DNA of 64,000 nt, taken from positions 159,895-223,894 of the forward strand of contig NZ_JAELVR010000009.1 in assembly GCF_016428585.1 (NCBI RefSeq), in the 5' to 3' direction. The position numbers were made by a program, and so were the translations under genes. The stretch's first letter is position 1, and each line of letters opens with the position of its first letter. Source of the DNA: Sedimentitalea arenosa (lineage in GTDB: Bacteria > Pseudomonadota > Alphaproteobacteria > Rhodobacterales > Rhodobacteraceae). The notes under the pieces are model-generated. The model saw nothing but the letters and a program-made list of their open reading frames with translations, did not search any database and had not been told where the DNA came from. Below, one piece after another: positions 55,371-64,000 of the stretch.

Positions 55371-56201
55371 ATGATGAGTTTCGAGGTCCCAAGCGCACGC
55401 GCGCTTGATGATGTTCCCTGTCGTTATGGCGAGTCGAGGTTGCTGGTGCGGGGGCCGCAACGTGATCTGGGGGTGCCCTATTTCGCTTTCTTGGGCAGCA
55501 GCGACACCTATGGCAAGTTCGTGCATCGGCCGTTTCCCGCGCTTCTCGAAGAGCAAGTATCAACAACCTGCGTCAACCTCGGTTGCGCGAATGCGGGGGT
55601 TGATGCATTTCTCAACGATGCCGAATTGATCCGTGTCGCCGGGGCCGCAAGGGCGGTCGTCGTACAAGTGATGGGAGCACAGAACCTGTCAAACCGGTTC
55701 TACCGGGTGCATCCGCGTCGCAATGACCGGTTCCTCGAGCCGACCGCCCTGTTGAGCAGGGTCTATCCCGAAGTCGATTTCACGGAGTTCAACTTCAACA
55801 AGCACATGCTGACCGCATTGTGCGCCCTGTCGCCCGACCGATTTGCCGCGATCCGGAGCGAACTGCGCGAGGCGTGGGTTGGTCGCATGAACTTGCTGAT
55901 CGAGTCGCTGAAAGCACCTGTGCTGCTGCTCTGGCTGCGCCGTGAGCAGTCGGGCGCGGAGGCGGGGTCCGGTCAACTGGGGTCTGATCCGTTGATGATC
56001 ACTCGCGACATGCTGGACAGCCTGGCGCCACATTGCGCCGACGTGATCGATCTGCAAGTTCAGCCGGCAGGTATCACGGGGGAAGCCGCCATGATGGTGC
56101 ATGGCCCGCTTCAGGCCCCTGTGGCCGAAAGCTCGATCGGGCCGGATACGCATATGCTGATCGCCGATCGATTGGCCGAGGCCCTGCGCGACCACGCATG
56201 A
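55371..56201 (+). CDS. DUF6473 family protein (SGNH-like)
   Basis: A 276-residue protein of a roseobacter-typical family. The N-terminal half has [35 protein letters not shown] and [14 protein letters not shown], which resemble the GDSL/SGNH esterase blocks I and II (Gly/Ser-rich loop, then Asn-Gly-type). ATG 55371 is taken over a GTG 6 bp upstream or an ATG 3 bp later. Its target is unknown; sugar or polymer acetylesterases share the fold. Confidence 0.75.
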   Translation: MMSFEVPSARALDDVPCRYGESRLLVRGPQRDLGVPYFAFLGSSDTYGKFVHRPFPALLEEQVSTTCVNLGCANAGVDAFLNDAELIRVAGAARAVVVQVMGAQNLSNRFYRVHPRRNDRFLEPTALLSRVYPEVDFTEFNFNKHMLTALCALSPDRFAAIRSELREAWVGRMNLLIESLKAPVLLLWLRREQSGAEAGSGQLGSDPLMITRDMLDSLAPHCADVIDLQVQPAGITGEAAMMVHGPLQAPVAESSIGPDTHMLIADRLAEALRDHA

Positions 56202-56202
56202 A

Positions 56203-56228
56203 AAAGGCCCGCCAATCGGCGGACCTTT
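56203..56228. terminator. Terminator of etfA, possibly bidirectional
   Basis: On the minus strand, AAAGGTCCGCC pairs with GGCGGGCCTTT (11 pairs with one G-U) over a GATT loop, followed by TTC. On the plus strand the same stem has one C-A mismatch and ends in CCTTTCG, so it may also stop the DUF6473 transcript. Confidence 0.82.
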
Positions 56229-56253
56229 CGTGCAATGCAGGCTGTGTCGTGCC

Positions 56254-57180
56254 TTAGAGTTTCTCGGTCAGTTCCGGTACGGCGGTGAACAGATCCGCAA
56301 CGAGTCCGAAATCGGCGACCTGGAAGATCGGTGCCTCTTCGTCCTTGTTGATCGCGACGATGACCTTGCTGTCCTTCATGCCGGCGAGGTGCTGGATCGC
56401 TCCGGAGATGCCGACCGCGATGTAGAGATCGGGCGCGACGACCTTGCCGGTCTGACCGACCTGCCAGTCGTTCGGGGCATACCCGGAGTCAACCGCAGCG
56501 CGCGAGGCACCAACAGCAGCTCCAAGCTTGTCCGCCAGTTTCTCGATCAGGGCGAAATCGTCCTCGGACCCGACGCCGCGACCGCCGGACACGACGACAC
56601 CGGCGCTGGTCAGTTCAGGACGATCGCTTTCGGCGACCTTGTCCTCGACCCAGGACGACAGGCCGGGATCGGCCACCGCGCTGATGGTCTCGATGGGGGC
56701 CGCGGCGCCTTCGCCTGCGGCGTCGAAGGTCGACGTGCGGAACGAGATGACCTTCTTGGCGTCGCTCGACTTGACCGTCTGGATCGCGTTGCCGGCATAG
56801 ATCGGGCGTTCGAACGTGTCGGCATCGACCACGCCGGATGCGTCGGAAATGACCATCACATCAAGCAGCGCGGCGACGCGGGGCAGGACGTTCTTGGCAT
56901 CCGTGGTCGCCGGCGCAACGATATGATCGTAATCACCCGCCAGGCTGACGATCAGCGCCGCGGTGGCTTCTGCCAGCCGGTGACCCAGCGACGGATCCTC
57001 TGCGACCAGCACCTTGGAGACGCCTTCGATCTTGGCGGCGGCTTCGCCTGCGGCGGCGGCCGATGCACCACAGCACAGGGCGGTCACGTCGCCCAGCTTG
57101 GCAGCCGCGGTCACGGCCTTGGCCGTTGCATCCATGGCCAGTTCGCCATTGTTGACTTCTGCGAGAAGAAGAACAGCCAT
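56254..57180 (-). CDS. etfA: Electron transfer flavoprotein alpha subunit
   Basis: Accepts electrons from acyl-CoA dehydrogenases, including Mcd, and passes them to ETF-ubiquinone oxidoreductase. The 308-residue protein has an N-terminal adenosine-type domain ([18 protein letters not shown]) and the C-terminal FAD domain with [33 protein letters not shown], and [20 protein letters not shown]. The ATG overlaps the etfB stop by one base (TGATG). Confidence 0.96.
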   Translation of the reverse strand: MAVLLLAEVNNGELAMDATAKAVTAAAKLGDVTALCCGASAAAAGEAAAKIEGVSKVLVAEDPSLGHRLAEATAALIVSLAGDYDHIVAPATTDAKNVLPRVAALLDVMVISDASGVVDADTFERPIYAGNAIQTVKSSDAKKVISFRTSTFDAAGEGAAAPIETISAVADPGLSSWVEDKVAESDRPELTSAGVVVSGGRGVGSEDDFALIEKLADKLGAAVGASRAAVDSGYAPNDWQVGQTGKVVAPDLYIAVGISGAIQHLAGMKDSKVIVAINKDEEAPIFQVADFGLVADLFTAVPELTEKL

Positions 57181-57938
57181 CACACAGCCCCCACTTCCTT
57201 GAGTTTCGCTACCAGCTCGTCCACCGAGCCGACCTTGATTCCGGCAGCCCGTGCGGAGGGTTCCGAGGTTCCGACGACCTGCAGCCGCGGCGAGACGTCG
57301 ACGCCGTAATCTTCGGGCGTCTTTTCATCCAGCGGCTTCTTCTTGGCCTTCATGATGTTGGGCAGCGAGGCATACCGCGGTTCGTTCAGACGCAGGTCGA
57401 CTGTGACGATCGCCGGCATCTTGACCTTGATGGTCTGAAGACCGCCATCGACCTCGCGGGTCACGATCGCGTGGTCGCCGTCCAGTTCCAGTTCGGAAGC
57501 GAAGGTACCCTGCGACCAGCCGAGCAGGGCGCTCAGCATCTGGCCGGTGGCGTTCATGTCATTGTCGATCGCCTGTTTGCCGCACAGGACGAGGCCTGGC
57601 TGCTCTTCCTCGATCACCGCTTTCAGGATCTTGGCAACGGCCAGGGGTTCGATATCGGTGTGCACGTCGTCGGTTGCCACGACCAGGATCGCCCGGTCGG
57701 CCCCCATCGCCAGAGCGGTCCGCAGGGTTTCCTGGCTTTGCTTGACGCCGATCGAGACAGCGACGATCTCGTCGGCCTTGCCGGCCTCCTTCAGGCGGAT
57801 CGCCTCTTCCACGGCGATTTCGTCGAACGGGTTCATCGACATTTTCACGTTGGCCAGATCGACACCGCTTCCGTCCGCTTTCACACGCACTTTCACGTTG
57901 TAGTCGATCACGCGCTTGACAGGCACCAGTACCTTCAT
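57180..57938 (-). CDS. etfB: Electron transfer flavoprotein beta subunit
   Basis: Partner of EtfA; binds AMP. The 252-residue protein opens with [19 protein letters not shown], has [16 protein letters not shown], the recognition-loop region [18 protein letters not shown] (contacting dehydrogenases), and [19 protein letters not shown] near the end. The ATG follows GAGGAGAG, which rules out the open frame just before it. etfBA is a normal two-gene operon. Confidence 0.96.
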   Translation of the reverse strand: MKVLVPVKRVIDYNVKVRVKADGSGVDLANVKMSMNPFDEIAVEEAIRLKEAGKADEIVAVSIGVKQSQETLRTALAMGADRAILVVATDDVHTDIEPLAVAKILKAVIEEEQPGLVLCGKQAIDNDMNATGQMLSALLGWSQGTFASELELDGDHAIVTREVDGGLQTIKVKMPAIVTVDLRLNEPRYASLPNIMKAKKKPLDEKTPEDYGVDVSPRLQVVGTSEPSARAAGIKVGSVDELVAKLKEVGAV

Positions 57939-58126
57939 CTGCGGTTCTCTCCTCAACACAACCCGAGCCGGTCTTCGACTCGGTTTCTAACGTTCCCGAC
58001 GGTGATAGCCGTGGACGGACATTGAAAACAGGGCAAAATCGTCACATCATTCGCGTCAGACGTCGCGTTTTTCCTCTCACCCAGCATTTTCGGTCGGTGA
58101 AAGCCGCCCATTTCCGGCCTGTCCCA

Positions 58127-58705
58127 TCACCGGTTCGCGCCCGGCACCCAGAGCACATCGTCCTTGCCACCATTGTTGGCGGTACGGGCCGCGACGAAGA
58201 ACCAGTCGCTCAGACGGTTCAGGTACTTGACTGCTGCCTGATTGACCGTCTCCAGCGTCGCGAGCTCGACGGTGAGCCGTTCGGCGCGGCGCGCCACCGT
58301 GCGGCAGATATGCAGATGGGCGGCCAATGCGTTGCCTCCGGGCAGGATAAAACTGCGGAGTGGTTCGAGACCTGCGTTCATCGCGTCGATTTCCCTTTCG
58401 AGCCGTTCGACCTGGCTGTCGATCACGCGCAGCGGCGGATACTCCGCGTCGCTGTCCTGCTCCATGTCCGGGCGGCACAGATCGGCGCCGAGATCGAAAA
58501 GGTCGTTCTGGATGCGGGAGAGGGCAGCATCGACCTCGCCGTCGGCATGCAACCGGGCCACGCCGACGCAGGAGTTCAATTCGTCCGATGTGCCATAGGC
58601 GGTGACCCGCAGCGCGTGCTTGGCGACGCGCGTGCCGTTTCCGAGGGCGGTCTCTCCCGCGTCTCCGGTCTTGGTGTAGATCTTGTTGAGCACCACCATG
58701 GTCAT
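58127..58705 (-). CDS. ATP:cob(I)alamin adenosyltransferase, PduO type
   Basis: Makes adenosylcobalamin from cob(I)alamin and ATP. The 192-residue protein has the PduO/CobO-alternative motif NKIYTKTGDAGETALGNGTR, YGTSDELNSCVGVAR, and FILPGGNALAAHLHICRTVARRAER with the conserved Arg residues, then LNRLSDWFFVAARTAN. The ATG overlaps the preceding HIG1-like gene's stop. AdoCbl is needed by the mutases of the ethylmalonyl-CoA pathway, matching mcd in this window. Confidence 0.94.
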   Translation of the reverse strand: MTMVVLNKIYTKTGDAGETALGNGTRVAKHALRVTAYGTSDELNSCVGVARLHADGEVDAALSRIQNDLFDLGADLCRPDMEQDSDAEYPPLRVIDSQVERLEREIDAMNAGLEPLRSFILPGGNALAAHLHICRTVARRAERLTVELATLETVNQAAVKYLNRLSDWFFVAARTANNGGKDDVLWVPGANR

Positions 58706-58908
58706 TGCCCTCCGCTGCCACGCAACCAGATGTAGAGCAGGATCAGGACGACGGCGATCGCCTGCGCAAGGATCCGGAGCTGCATCATCTTGTTGCCGTA
58801 TTTCTGGTTGAACGCCCCGCCCTTGGCGAAGCCGCCGATTCCGATCATCAGGACGACGACGACGGCGCAAACCGCAAGTATGATCACAAGAAACAGCGGA
58901 TCGCCCAT
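58702..58908 (-). CDS. HIG1-domain twin transmembrane protein
   Basis: A 68-residue protein with two membrane helices (FLVIILAVCAVVVVLMIGIGG and ILAQAIAVVLILLYIWL) joined by a short loop, GAFNQKYGNKMMQLR, that matches the HIG1 domain. Mitochondrial HIG1 proteins assist respiratory complexes; bacterial members are little studied. It overlaps the adenosyltransferase start by 4 bp. Confidence 0.82.
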   Translation of the reverse strand: MGDPLFLVIILAVCAVVVVLMIGIGGFAKGGAFNQKYGNKMMQLRILAQAIAVVLILLYIWLRGSGGQ

Positions 58909-58986
58909 TTTTCCCTCGTCTCGGTTGGTTCGGTTTCGGCCTAGGCCGAGACCTAGCGTTTCCGGCTTCGAAAGCGAACCGCTTTT

Positions 58987-59814
58987 TCAGATTCGGGCCA
59001 CGATACGGTCTATCATCCGACTCGACAGGATGCGTTTGAGGTATCCGCCGATATAGGTCGCGGTGGTCACGTAGTAGCGCGGATTCGGGTTGCTGCTGTC
59101 CAGCGCGCGGATCAATTTTCCTGTCACCGCGCTGGCGGGCAATTCGAACCGGTCAGGTCCGGTGCCGTTGTACATGCGCGGGATAAGACGGGCTTCGTAG
59201 TCGGCGCGGCGTGGCGCGGACTTCCAGTCGATGTAACGTTCGAAATAGGGAATGCCCTTTTCACGGAACATCGTGGTGATTGGACCTGGTTCGATCAGAA
59301 CCACGTGGATGCCGGTGCCGCGCAATTCGACCCGCATGGTGTCGCTCAGCCCTTCGAGCGCGTGCTTCGTCGCTGTGTAGGCGCCCCGCCAGGGGATCGC
59401 GACAAGGCCGAGACCGGAAGAGCATTGCGCGATGTGTCCGTATCCCTGCCGGCGCATCACCGGAATGACCTGCCGCGTAAGATCATGCCATCCGAACAGA
59501 TTGGCTTCGAAGATCGCGCGCAGACCCTCGGTCGGAAGGTCCTCGACCAGTCCGGCCAGTTGGTGCGCACCATTGTTGAAGAGCGCATCCAGCGTGCCCC
59601 CGGTGGCGGCCAGCACCTGGGCGAGCCCCTGCCGGATGCTGTGGGCGTCACAATAATCGACTCTCGGGCTGTCGAAACCTTCGGCGATGAGGCGGTCGCA
59701 ATCCTTTTGCTGTCGACAGGCAGCGAATACGCGCCAGTCTCGGTCGCGCAGGGTTCTGGCCGCGTCAAGCCCGATGCCCGAAGAGCAGCCGGTGATCAGG
59801 ATGGATTTCTGCAT
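58987..59814 (-). CDS. Short-chain dehydrogenase/reductase
   Basis: A 275-residue SDR. The nucleotide motif is LITGCSSGIGLDAAR, then NNGAHQLAG, the catalytic Ser in CSSGLGLVAIP, and the Tyr-Lys pair in AYTATKHALEGLSD. The C-terminal FFREKGIPYFERYI-like MFREKGIPYF and NPRYYVTTATYIGGYLKR fit the large SDR5C-like group. A start 63 bp upstream is open but not favoured. Substrate and cofactor preference cannot be told. Confidence 0.86.
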   Translation of the reverse strand: MQKSILITGCSSGIGLDAARTLRDRDWRVFAACRQQKDCDRLIAEGFDSPRVDYCDAHSIRQGLAQVLAATGGTLDALFNNGAHQLAGLVEDLPTEGLRAIFEANLFGWHDLTRQVIPVMRRQGYGHIAQCSSGLGLVAIPWRGAYTATKHALEGLSDTMRVELRGTGIHVVLIEPGPITTMFREKGIPYFERYIDWKSAPRRADYEARLIPRMYNGTGPDRFELPASAVTGKLIRALDSSNPNPRYYVTTATYIGGYLKRILSSRMIDRIVARI

Positions 59815-59901
59815 CTGGCCGCGCGCCCCGCTCCGGTTTCCCGGGCGATCTATGCCCGCCGTGTTCGCGACGCGCAAGCTGGGGCTTTGGCAAAATGCAG
59901 T

Positions 59902-60549
59902 TTACCGGTCGGCCTTGCTGACCAGCGAGGCGGAGATCCATCCAAGCTGCTGTTCCGGCAGCGTGCGCAAGCGCAGCCAGCCGGTGCCGCTTTCGCTGAG
60001 CACTTCGACCGATTGGCCGATGTTGAGCCGCGCGACCACGGGATAGATCGTTCCCGGTCCATCGCGCATGTTGACCCGCGTGCCGATGATCTCGCGCAGA
60101 TCGCGGTCAGGTTCGGTGGGGGTCGCAGAAGGCTGTTCTTCAACGGCCTCCCGGTCCGGCTTCGGTGCAGCCTGGCGCAGACCGGAAGAGCCCAGTTCTA
60201 GCGAGACCAGTTGCAGCGGGTCGGAGCCGCCCGAGTCCGGCAGCAGAGACAGGCCTTGGGTCAGGCTGGCGCGGACTTCCGCGATTTCTGCTCCGGTCGC
60301 TGGGCTGTCTTCGGTTTCGACTGGCTTGGCGACGGTTTCGGTCACGGGACCCGCCGCGACCTTTTCGACCCTTGGCGCTTTCGTGGTGGTCGCCTTGGCC
60401 TCGACGGGCGCGATCCGGATCGGCTGTTGCGTCTCCCGCGCCTCGACGAGTATGGGTGCCGGTGGTTCCGGTGGCCGGAAATCGGCACCGCCGCTCATTT
60501 CATAGAACACGACGGCCAGAATGATGAAACTCGGCAAAATCAAGCGCAT
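59902..60549 (-). CDS. Bacterial SH3-domain envelope protein
   Basis: A 215-residue protein: an N-terminal helix (RLILPSFIILAVVFYEM), a long Pro/Glu/Ala/Lys-rich linker, and a C-terminal SH3b domain (GTRVNMRDGPGTIYPVVARL, GWLRLRTLPEQQLGWISASL). SH3b domains commonly bind cell-wall peptides. The second ATG of the frame, giving MRLILPSF, is used because the helix starts there. It is divergent from parC. Confidence 0.82.
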   Translation of the reverse strand: MRLILPSFIILAVVFYEMSGGADFRPPEPPAPILVEARETQQPIRIAPVEAKATTTKAPRVEKVAAGPVTETVAKPVETEDSPATGAEIAEVRASLTQGLSLLPDSGGSDPLQLVSLELGSSGLRQAAPKPDREAVEEQPSATPTEPDRDLREIIGTRVNMRDGPGTIYPVVARLNIGQSVEVLSESGTGWLRLRTLPEQQLGWISASLVSKADR

Positions 60550-60714
60550 CGAAGCGATCCCCGGCAAACACCCACGAATTCATGATAAACAAACGGACGA
60601 TTCGAAACACGCCCCTCCCGCGGGATTCTTCTGCGGGTTTGTCTTCTGTGTTGCGTTACCAAATTCTGCAACCGCCGCTTTACCCGCGTCTTCGGTCGGC
60701 GTATCACATCATCT

Positions 60715-63063
60715 ATGAGCGATCTGGTTGACGACCCCAACATGAAGCCCACGAGCGGAGGCGAAGCGGTCTCTGAACCGTTGCGCCGGGCGATCGGCGA
60801 GCGCTACCTCACGTATGCGTTATCGACCATCATGCACCGTGCCCTGCCGGATGCGCGCGACGGTCTGAAGCCCGTGCATCGCCGAATTCTCTATGCGATG
60901 CGCGAACTCAAGCTGTCCAGCAGCGGCGGATTCCGCAAGTCAGCGAAGATTTCCGGCGACGTCATGGGCAACTATCACCCGCATGGCGATGCGGCGATCT
61001 ATGACGCGATGGCCCGACTGGCGCAGGATTTCAACGTCCGATATCCGCTCGTCGACGGGCAGGGCAACTTCGGCAATATCGACGGCGACAACCCTGCGGC
61101 CAGCCGATACACCGAAGCGCGAATGACCATCGTCGCAGAGGCGCTTCTGGAAGGGCTGAACGAGGATGCGGTCGATTTCCGCGACAATTACGACGGCACG
61201 CTGCGGGAACCGGTCGTGCTGCCAGCCCAGTTTCCGCATCTTCTGGCGAACGGCTCGTCGGGCATTGCGGTCGGCATGGCCACCAACATCCCGCCGCACA
61301 ACATCGCCGAGCTGTGCGACGCCTGCCTGCATCTGATCAAGACACCAGATGCCCGAGACGACACGTTGTTGAAATACGTGCCGGGCCCGGATTTTCCCAC
61401 CGGCGGCGTGATTGTCGAGCCGCCCGAAAACATCGCCACCGCCTATCGTACGGGTCGCGGCTCGTTCCGGTTGCGCTGCAAGTACGAGGTCGAGGATCTG
61501 GGCCGAGGCCAGTGGCAGATCGTGGTCACCGAAATCCCCTATCAGGTGCAGAAATCCAGGCTGATCGAGAAGATCGCCGAACTGATCCAAACCAAGAAGA
61601 TCCCGATCCTCGCGGATATTCGCGACGAGAGCGCCGACGATATCCGCATGATCATCGAGCCGCGATCCAAGAATGTGGATCCCGAAGTTCTGATGGGAAT
61701 GCTCTACCGCAACTCCGATCTCGAAGTGCGTTTCAGCCTGAACATGAACGTGCTCATCGATGGGGTTACGCCCAAGGTCTGCAGCCTCAAGGAGGTGCTG
61801 CGCGCCTTCCTCGACCACCGGCAGGAGGTCCTGCTGCGCCGCAGCCGGCACCGGCTGGCCAAGATCGACCACCGGCTGGAGGTTCTCGAAGGTTTCATCA
61901 CCGCGTTCCTGAATCTTGATCGCGTGATCGACATCATCCGCTATGACGACGATCCCAAGGCGGCGATGATGCGCGAGGATTGGTCGCGTGATTTCATCCG
62001 CGCGACCTCGGAGGCGGATTACGTCACGCCGCCGCCGGGCGAGGGGGAACTGTCCGAAGTCCAGGTCGACGCGATCCTCAACATGCGCCTGCGGTCCTTG
62101 CGGCGTTTGGAAGAAATGGAACTGCGTCGCGAATATGACGAGCTGTTGCGCGAACGCCAGGACATCGAGGACCTGCTGGACAGCGAAGACCTGCAATGGG
62201 CGCGCATCGCGGAGCAGTTGAAAGAGACCAAGAAGACCTTCGGCAAGGACTATGAAGGCGGTGCCCGGCGGACCCGGCTTGAAGAGGCGGGCGAGGTCGA
62301 GGAGGTGCCGCTGGAAGCCATGATCGACCGCGAACCGATCACCGTGGTCTGTTCGCAGATGGGTTGGATCCGGGCGATGACCGGGCATATCGACCTGAAC
62401 CGCGAGCTGAAGTTCAAGGATGGCGATGGGCCTCGATTCATCTTCCATGCCGAAACCACCGATCGGCTGCTGGTTTTCGGCAGCAACGGGCGGTTCTACA
62501 CGCTGTCCGCCGCGAGCCTTCCCGGCGGGCGCGGCATGGGCGAACCACTGCGCCTGATGGTCGATCTGCCGAACGAGGCCGAGATCGTCGACCTGTTCAT
62601 CCACCGTCCGGATCGCAAACTGCTGGTCGCGTCCTCTGCGGGAAACGGTTTCGTCGTTCCGGAAGCGGACGTCGTGGCGCAAACCCGGACGGGCAAGCAG
62701 GTGCTGAACCTGGGTGACGCGGCGCGCGCGCAGGTGTGCCGTCCGATGCTGGGTGATCACGTCGCGATCGTCTCGCAGAACGGCAAGTTCCTGGTCTTCC
62801 CGGCCAGCGAACTTCCCGAGATGACCCGTGGCAAGGGTGTGCGCCTGCAAAAGTACAACATGGCGCGAGGCAAGCAGGGATCGCTCGAGCTCGATGGCGG
62901 CTTGTCAGACCTGACCACATTCGATTGGGCCGAGGGTCTCAGCTGGGAGATGGGCGGCGGCAAGACGCGGCATGAACCGGACATGACGGAATGGCTGGGC
63001 AAGCGTGCCGGGGTCGGCAAGCGCCCGCCCTACGGCTTCCCGCGCGACAACAAGTTCACCTGA
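60715..63063 (+). CDS. parC: DNA topoisomerase IV subunit A
   Basis: Separates linked daughter chromosomes. The 782-residue protein has the DNA-binding winged helix, the active Tyr132 in [32 protein letters not shown] [16 protein letters not shown], and C-terminal beta-propeller blades. In the quinolone region, [12 protein letters not shown] puts Ala93 where E. coli ParC has Ser80, and Asp97 where it has Glu84, a natural state in many alphaproteobacteria. The GyrA-specific GyrA-box QRRGGKG was not seen, supporting ParC. The ATG follows the divergent gap to the SH3 gene. Confidence 0.95.
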   Translation: MSDLVDDPNMKPTSGGEAVSEPLRRAIGERYLTYALSTIMHRALPDARDGLKPVHRRILYAMRELKLSSSGGFRKSAKISGDVMGNYHPHGDAAIYDAMARLAQDFNVRYPLVDGQGNFGNIDGDNPAASRYTEARMTIVAEALLEGLNEDAVDFRDNYDGTLREPVVLPAQFPHLLANGSSGIAVGMATNIPPHNIAELCDACLHLIKTPDARDDTLLKYVPGPDFPTGGVIVEPPENIATAYRTGRGSFRLRCKYEVEDLGRGQWQIVVTEIPYQVQKSRLIEKIAELIQTKKIPILADIRDESADDIRMIIEPRSKNVDPEVLMGMLYRNSDLEVRFSLNMNVLIDGVTPKVCSLKEVLRAFLDHRQEVLLRRSRHRLAKIDHRLEVLEGFITAFLNLDRVIDIIRYDDDPKAAMMREDWSRDFIRATSEADYVTPPPGEGELSEVQVDAILNMRLRSLRRLEEMELRREYDELLRERQDIEDLLDSEDLQWARIAEQLKETKKTFGKDYEGGARRTRLEEAGEVEEVPLEAMIDREPITVVCSQMGWIRAMTGHIDLNRELKFKDGDGPRFIFHAETTDRLLVFGSNGRFYTLSAASLPGGRGMGEPLRLMVDLPNEAEIVDLFIHRPDRKLLVASSAGNGFVVPEADVVAQTRTGKQVLNLGDAARAQVCRPMLGDHVAIVSQNGKFLVFPASELPEMTRGKGVRLQKYNMARGKQGSLELDGGLSDLTTFDWAEGLSWEMGGGKTRHEPDMTEWLGKRAGVGKRPPYGFPRDNKFT

Positions 63064-63178
63064 TCCGAAAACGCTCGCGCGGATGTGACGCAATGCTGCG
63101 CTTTCTGCCGAGCCAAGGTTTGCGTCCGTGGCGCCTCTGGTCTATTCGGGGGCGAATTGAGGTAAACGAGAGAGCACG

Positions 63179-63772
63179 ATGATCCGCATTCTAGCCTTGC
63201 TGACGGGGCTTTCCCTGCTCGCCGCCTGCAACACCGGACCGCAGGACAGGACCCCGTCTTCACTGGGCGAGTTCAAGCTCGGGCACAATATCGTTGTCGC
63301 GGACAAGATGCGCCAGGGTCCGATCTCGCGCGATGCGACGGCCGAGGAATGGGAAGAAACGATCAAGACCGCCGTCCAGCAACGCTTTGGCGGCTTTGAC
63401 GGCGATCAGCTCTACCATTTCGGGATCAGCGTCGAAGGCTACATGCTGGCGCCGGAGGGTTTCATATACAACCCGCGGTCGATGCTGATCATCAACGTGA
63501 CTGTCTGGGACGATGCCGCCGGCAAGAAGCTGAACGACGAGGTGTACCAGATTACGGTCGTCGAGGATTCCACCGTCACGACCTTCTTCAAGGGCTCGGG
63601 CCGGGAGCGCAGCAAGCAGGAGCAGATGGACGGGCTGACCGCCAATGCGCTGGACCAGTTGGGCGACTGGTTGGAAGAGCGGCACAAGAACGACGGCTGG
63701 TTCGATCCAAAGCCTGAAACCACGTCGCAAACCGCCGTTGAGGTCAGCCGGAATTCGGCCCTATTTCAATAG
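63179..63772 (+). CDS. Lipoprotein of unknown function
   Basis: A 197-residue lipoprotein with lipobox SLLAACNT (Cys17) after a hydrophobic signal. The mature part is soluble, with the pattern LGEFKLGHNIVVADKM and DQLGDWLEERHKNDGW. I know similar proteins in Rhodobacteraceae but no function. It lies between parC and tuf, with its own ribosome site. Confidence 0.75.
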   Translation: MIRILALLTGLSLLAACNTGPQDRTPSSLGEFKLGHNIVVADKMRQGPISRDATAEEWEETIKTAVQQRFGGFDGDQLYHFGISVEGYMLAPEGFIYNPRSMLIINVTVWDDAAGKKLNDEVYQITVVEDSTVTTFFKGSGRERSKQEQMDGLTANALDQLGDWLEERHKNDGWFDPKPETTSQTAVEVSRNSALFQ

Positions 63773-63793
63773 GCTTCGCCGGTAGAACACGGC

Positions 63794-64000
<207 letters not shown>

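Overview
The window is about 64 kb of a high-GC chromosome that reads as an alphaproteobacterium of the Rhodobacteraceae (Roseobacter group). The main signs are (2S)-methylsuccinyl-CoA dehydrogenase of the ethylmalonyl-CoA pathway, a ChvG/ChvI - short HprK - RapZ - EIIA - HPr cluster beside pckA, a CtrA-type TTAA-N7-TTAA site, and the order rpoZ-rsh-pdxJ-acpS-lepB-rnc-era-recO. It looks like ordinary core chromosome: I see no insertion sequence, prophage, integron, CRISPR array, rRNA or tRNA. Genes cut by the edges are an exported amidohydrolase (left) and EF-Tu (right).

Layout. 0-7.3 kb: amidohydrolase (-), trmB, aroA, a small membrane protein, cmk, a short Hcp-like ORF and rpsA with promoter, structured leader and terminator. 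7.3-24.4 kb: a dienelactone hydrolase and a VWA-like exported protein (-), histidine phosphatase, ihfB-lapA-trpF, fasciclin protein, trpB, several exported or DUF proteins, a serine hydrolase, rplY-pth (-), a methyltransferase, an FMN 2-hydroxy-acid dehydrogenase, trpA coupled to a hydratase gene (-), and ychF. 24.4-34.5 kb: a CtrA-box-driven degenerate receiver, glutathionyl-hydroquinone reductase, a PatB/MalY C-S lyase, three tandem peptide deformylase genes with fmt and two GlsB-like membrane proteins, a tightly overlapping ispH-DUF3429-methyltransferase-rnhA-TRIC operon (-), and a cytochrome c. 34.5-44.3 kb: NYN protein, folK, and the long rpoZ to recO operon.

44.3-59 kb is the metabolic and signalling part: mcd, a TauE-like permease, pckA with two tandem LacI-type operator-like repeats upstream, chvI-chvG-hprK-rapZ-EIIA-ptsH, an acyltransferase, hydroxybutyryl-CoA dehydrogenase, etfAB and a PduO-type cobalamin adenosyltransferase. 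These fit together: Mcd passes electrons to ETF, the ethylmalonyl-CoA pathway needs adenosylcobalamin in its mutases, and PckA draws off C4 acids for gluconeogenesis under carbon-status control. The last 5 kb hold an SDR, an SH3 protein, parC, a lipoprotein and the start of tuf.

I found no clearly new multi-gene system. The most interesting items are the third deformylase paralogue, which has lost its Cys ligand and catalytic Glu; a triple TTAA array at the -35 of a receiver lacking its conserved Lys; the tandem operators between pckA and chvI; two opposed copies of an intergenic repeat; and a short orphan protein with an Hcp-like N-terminal motif.
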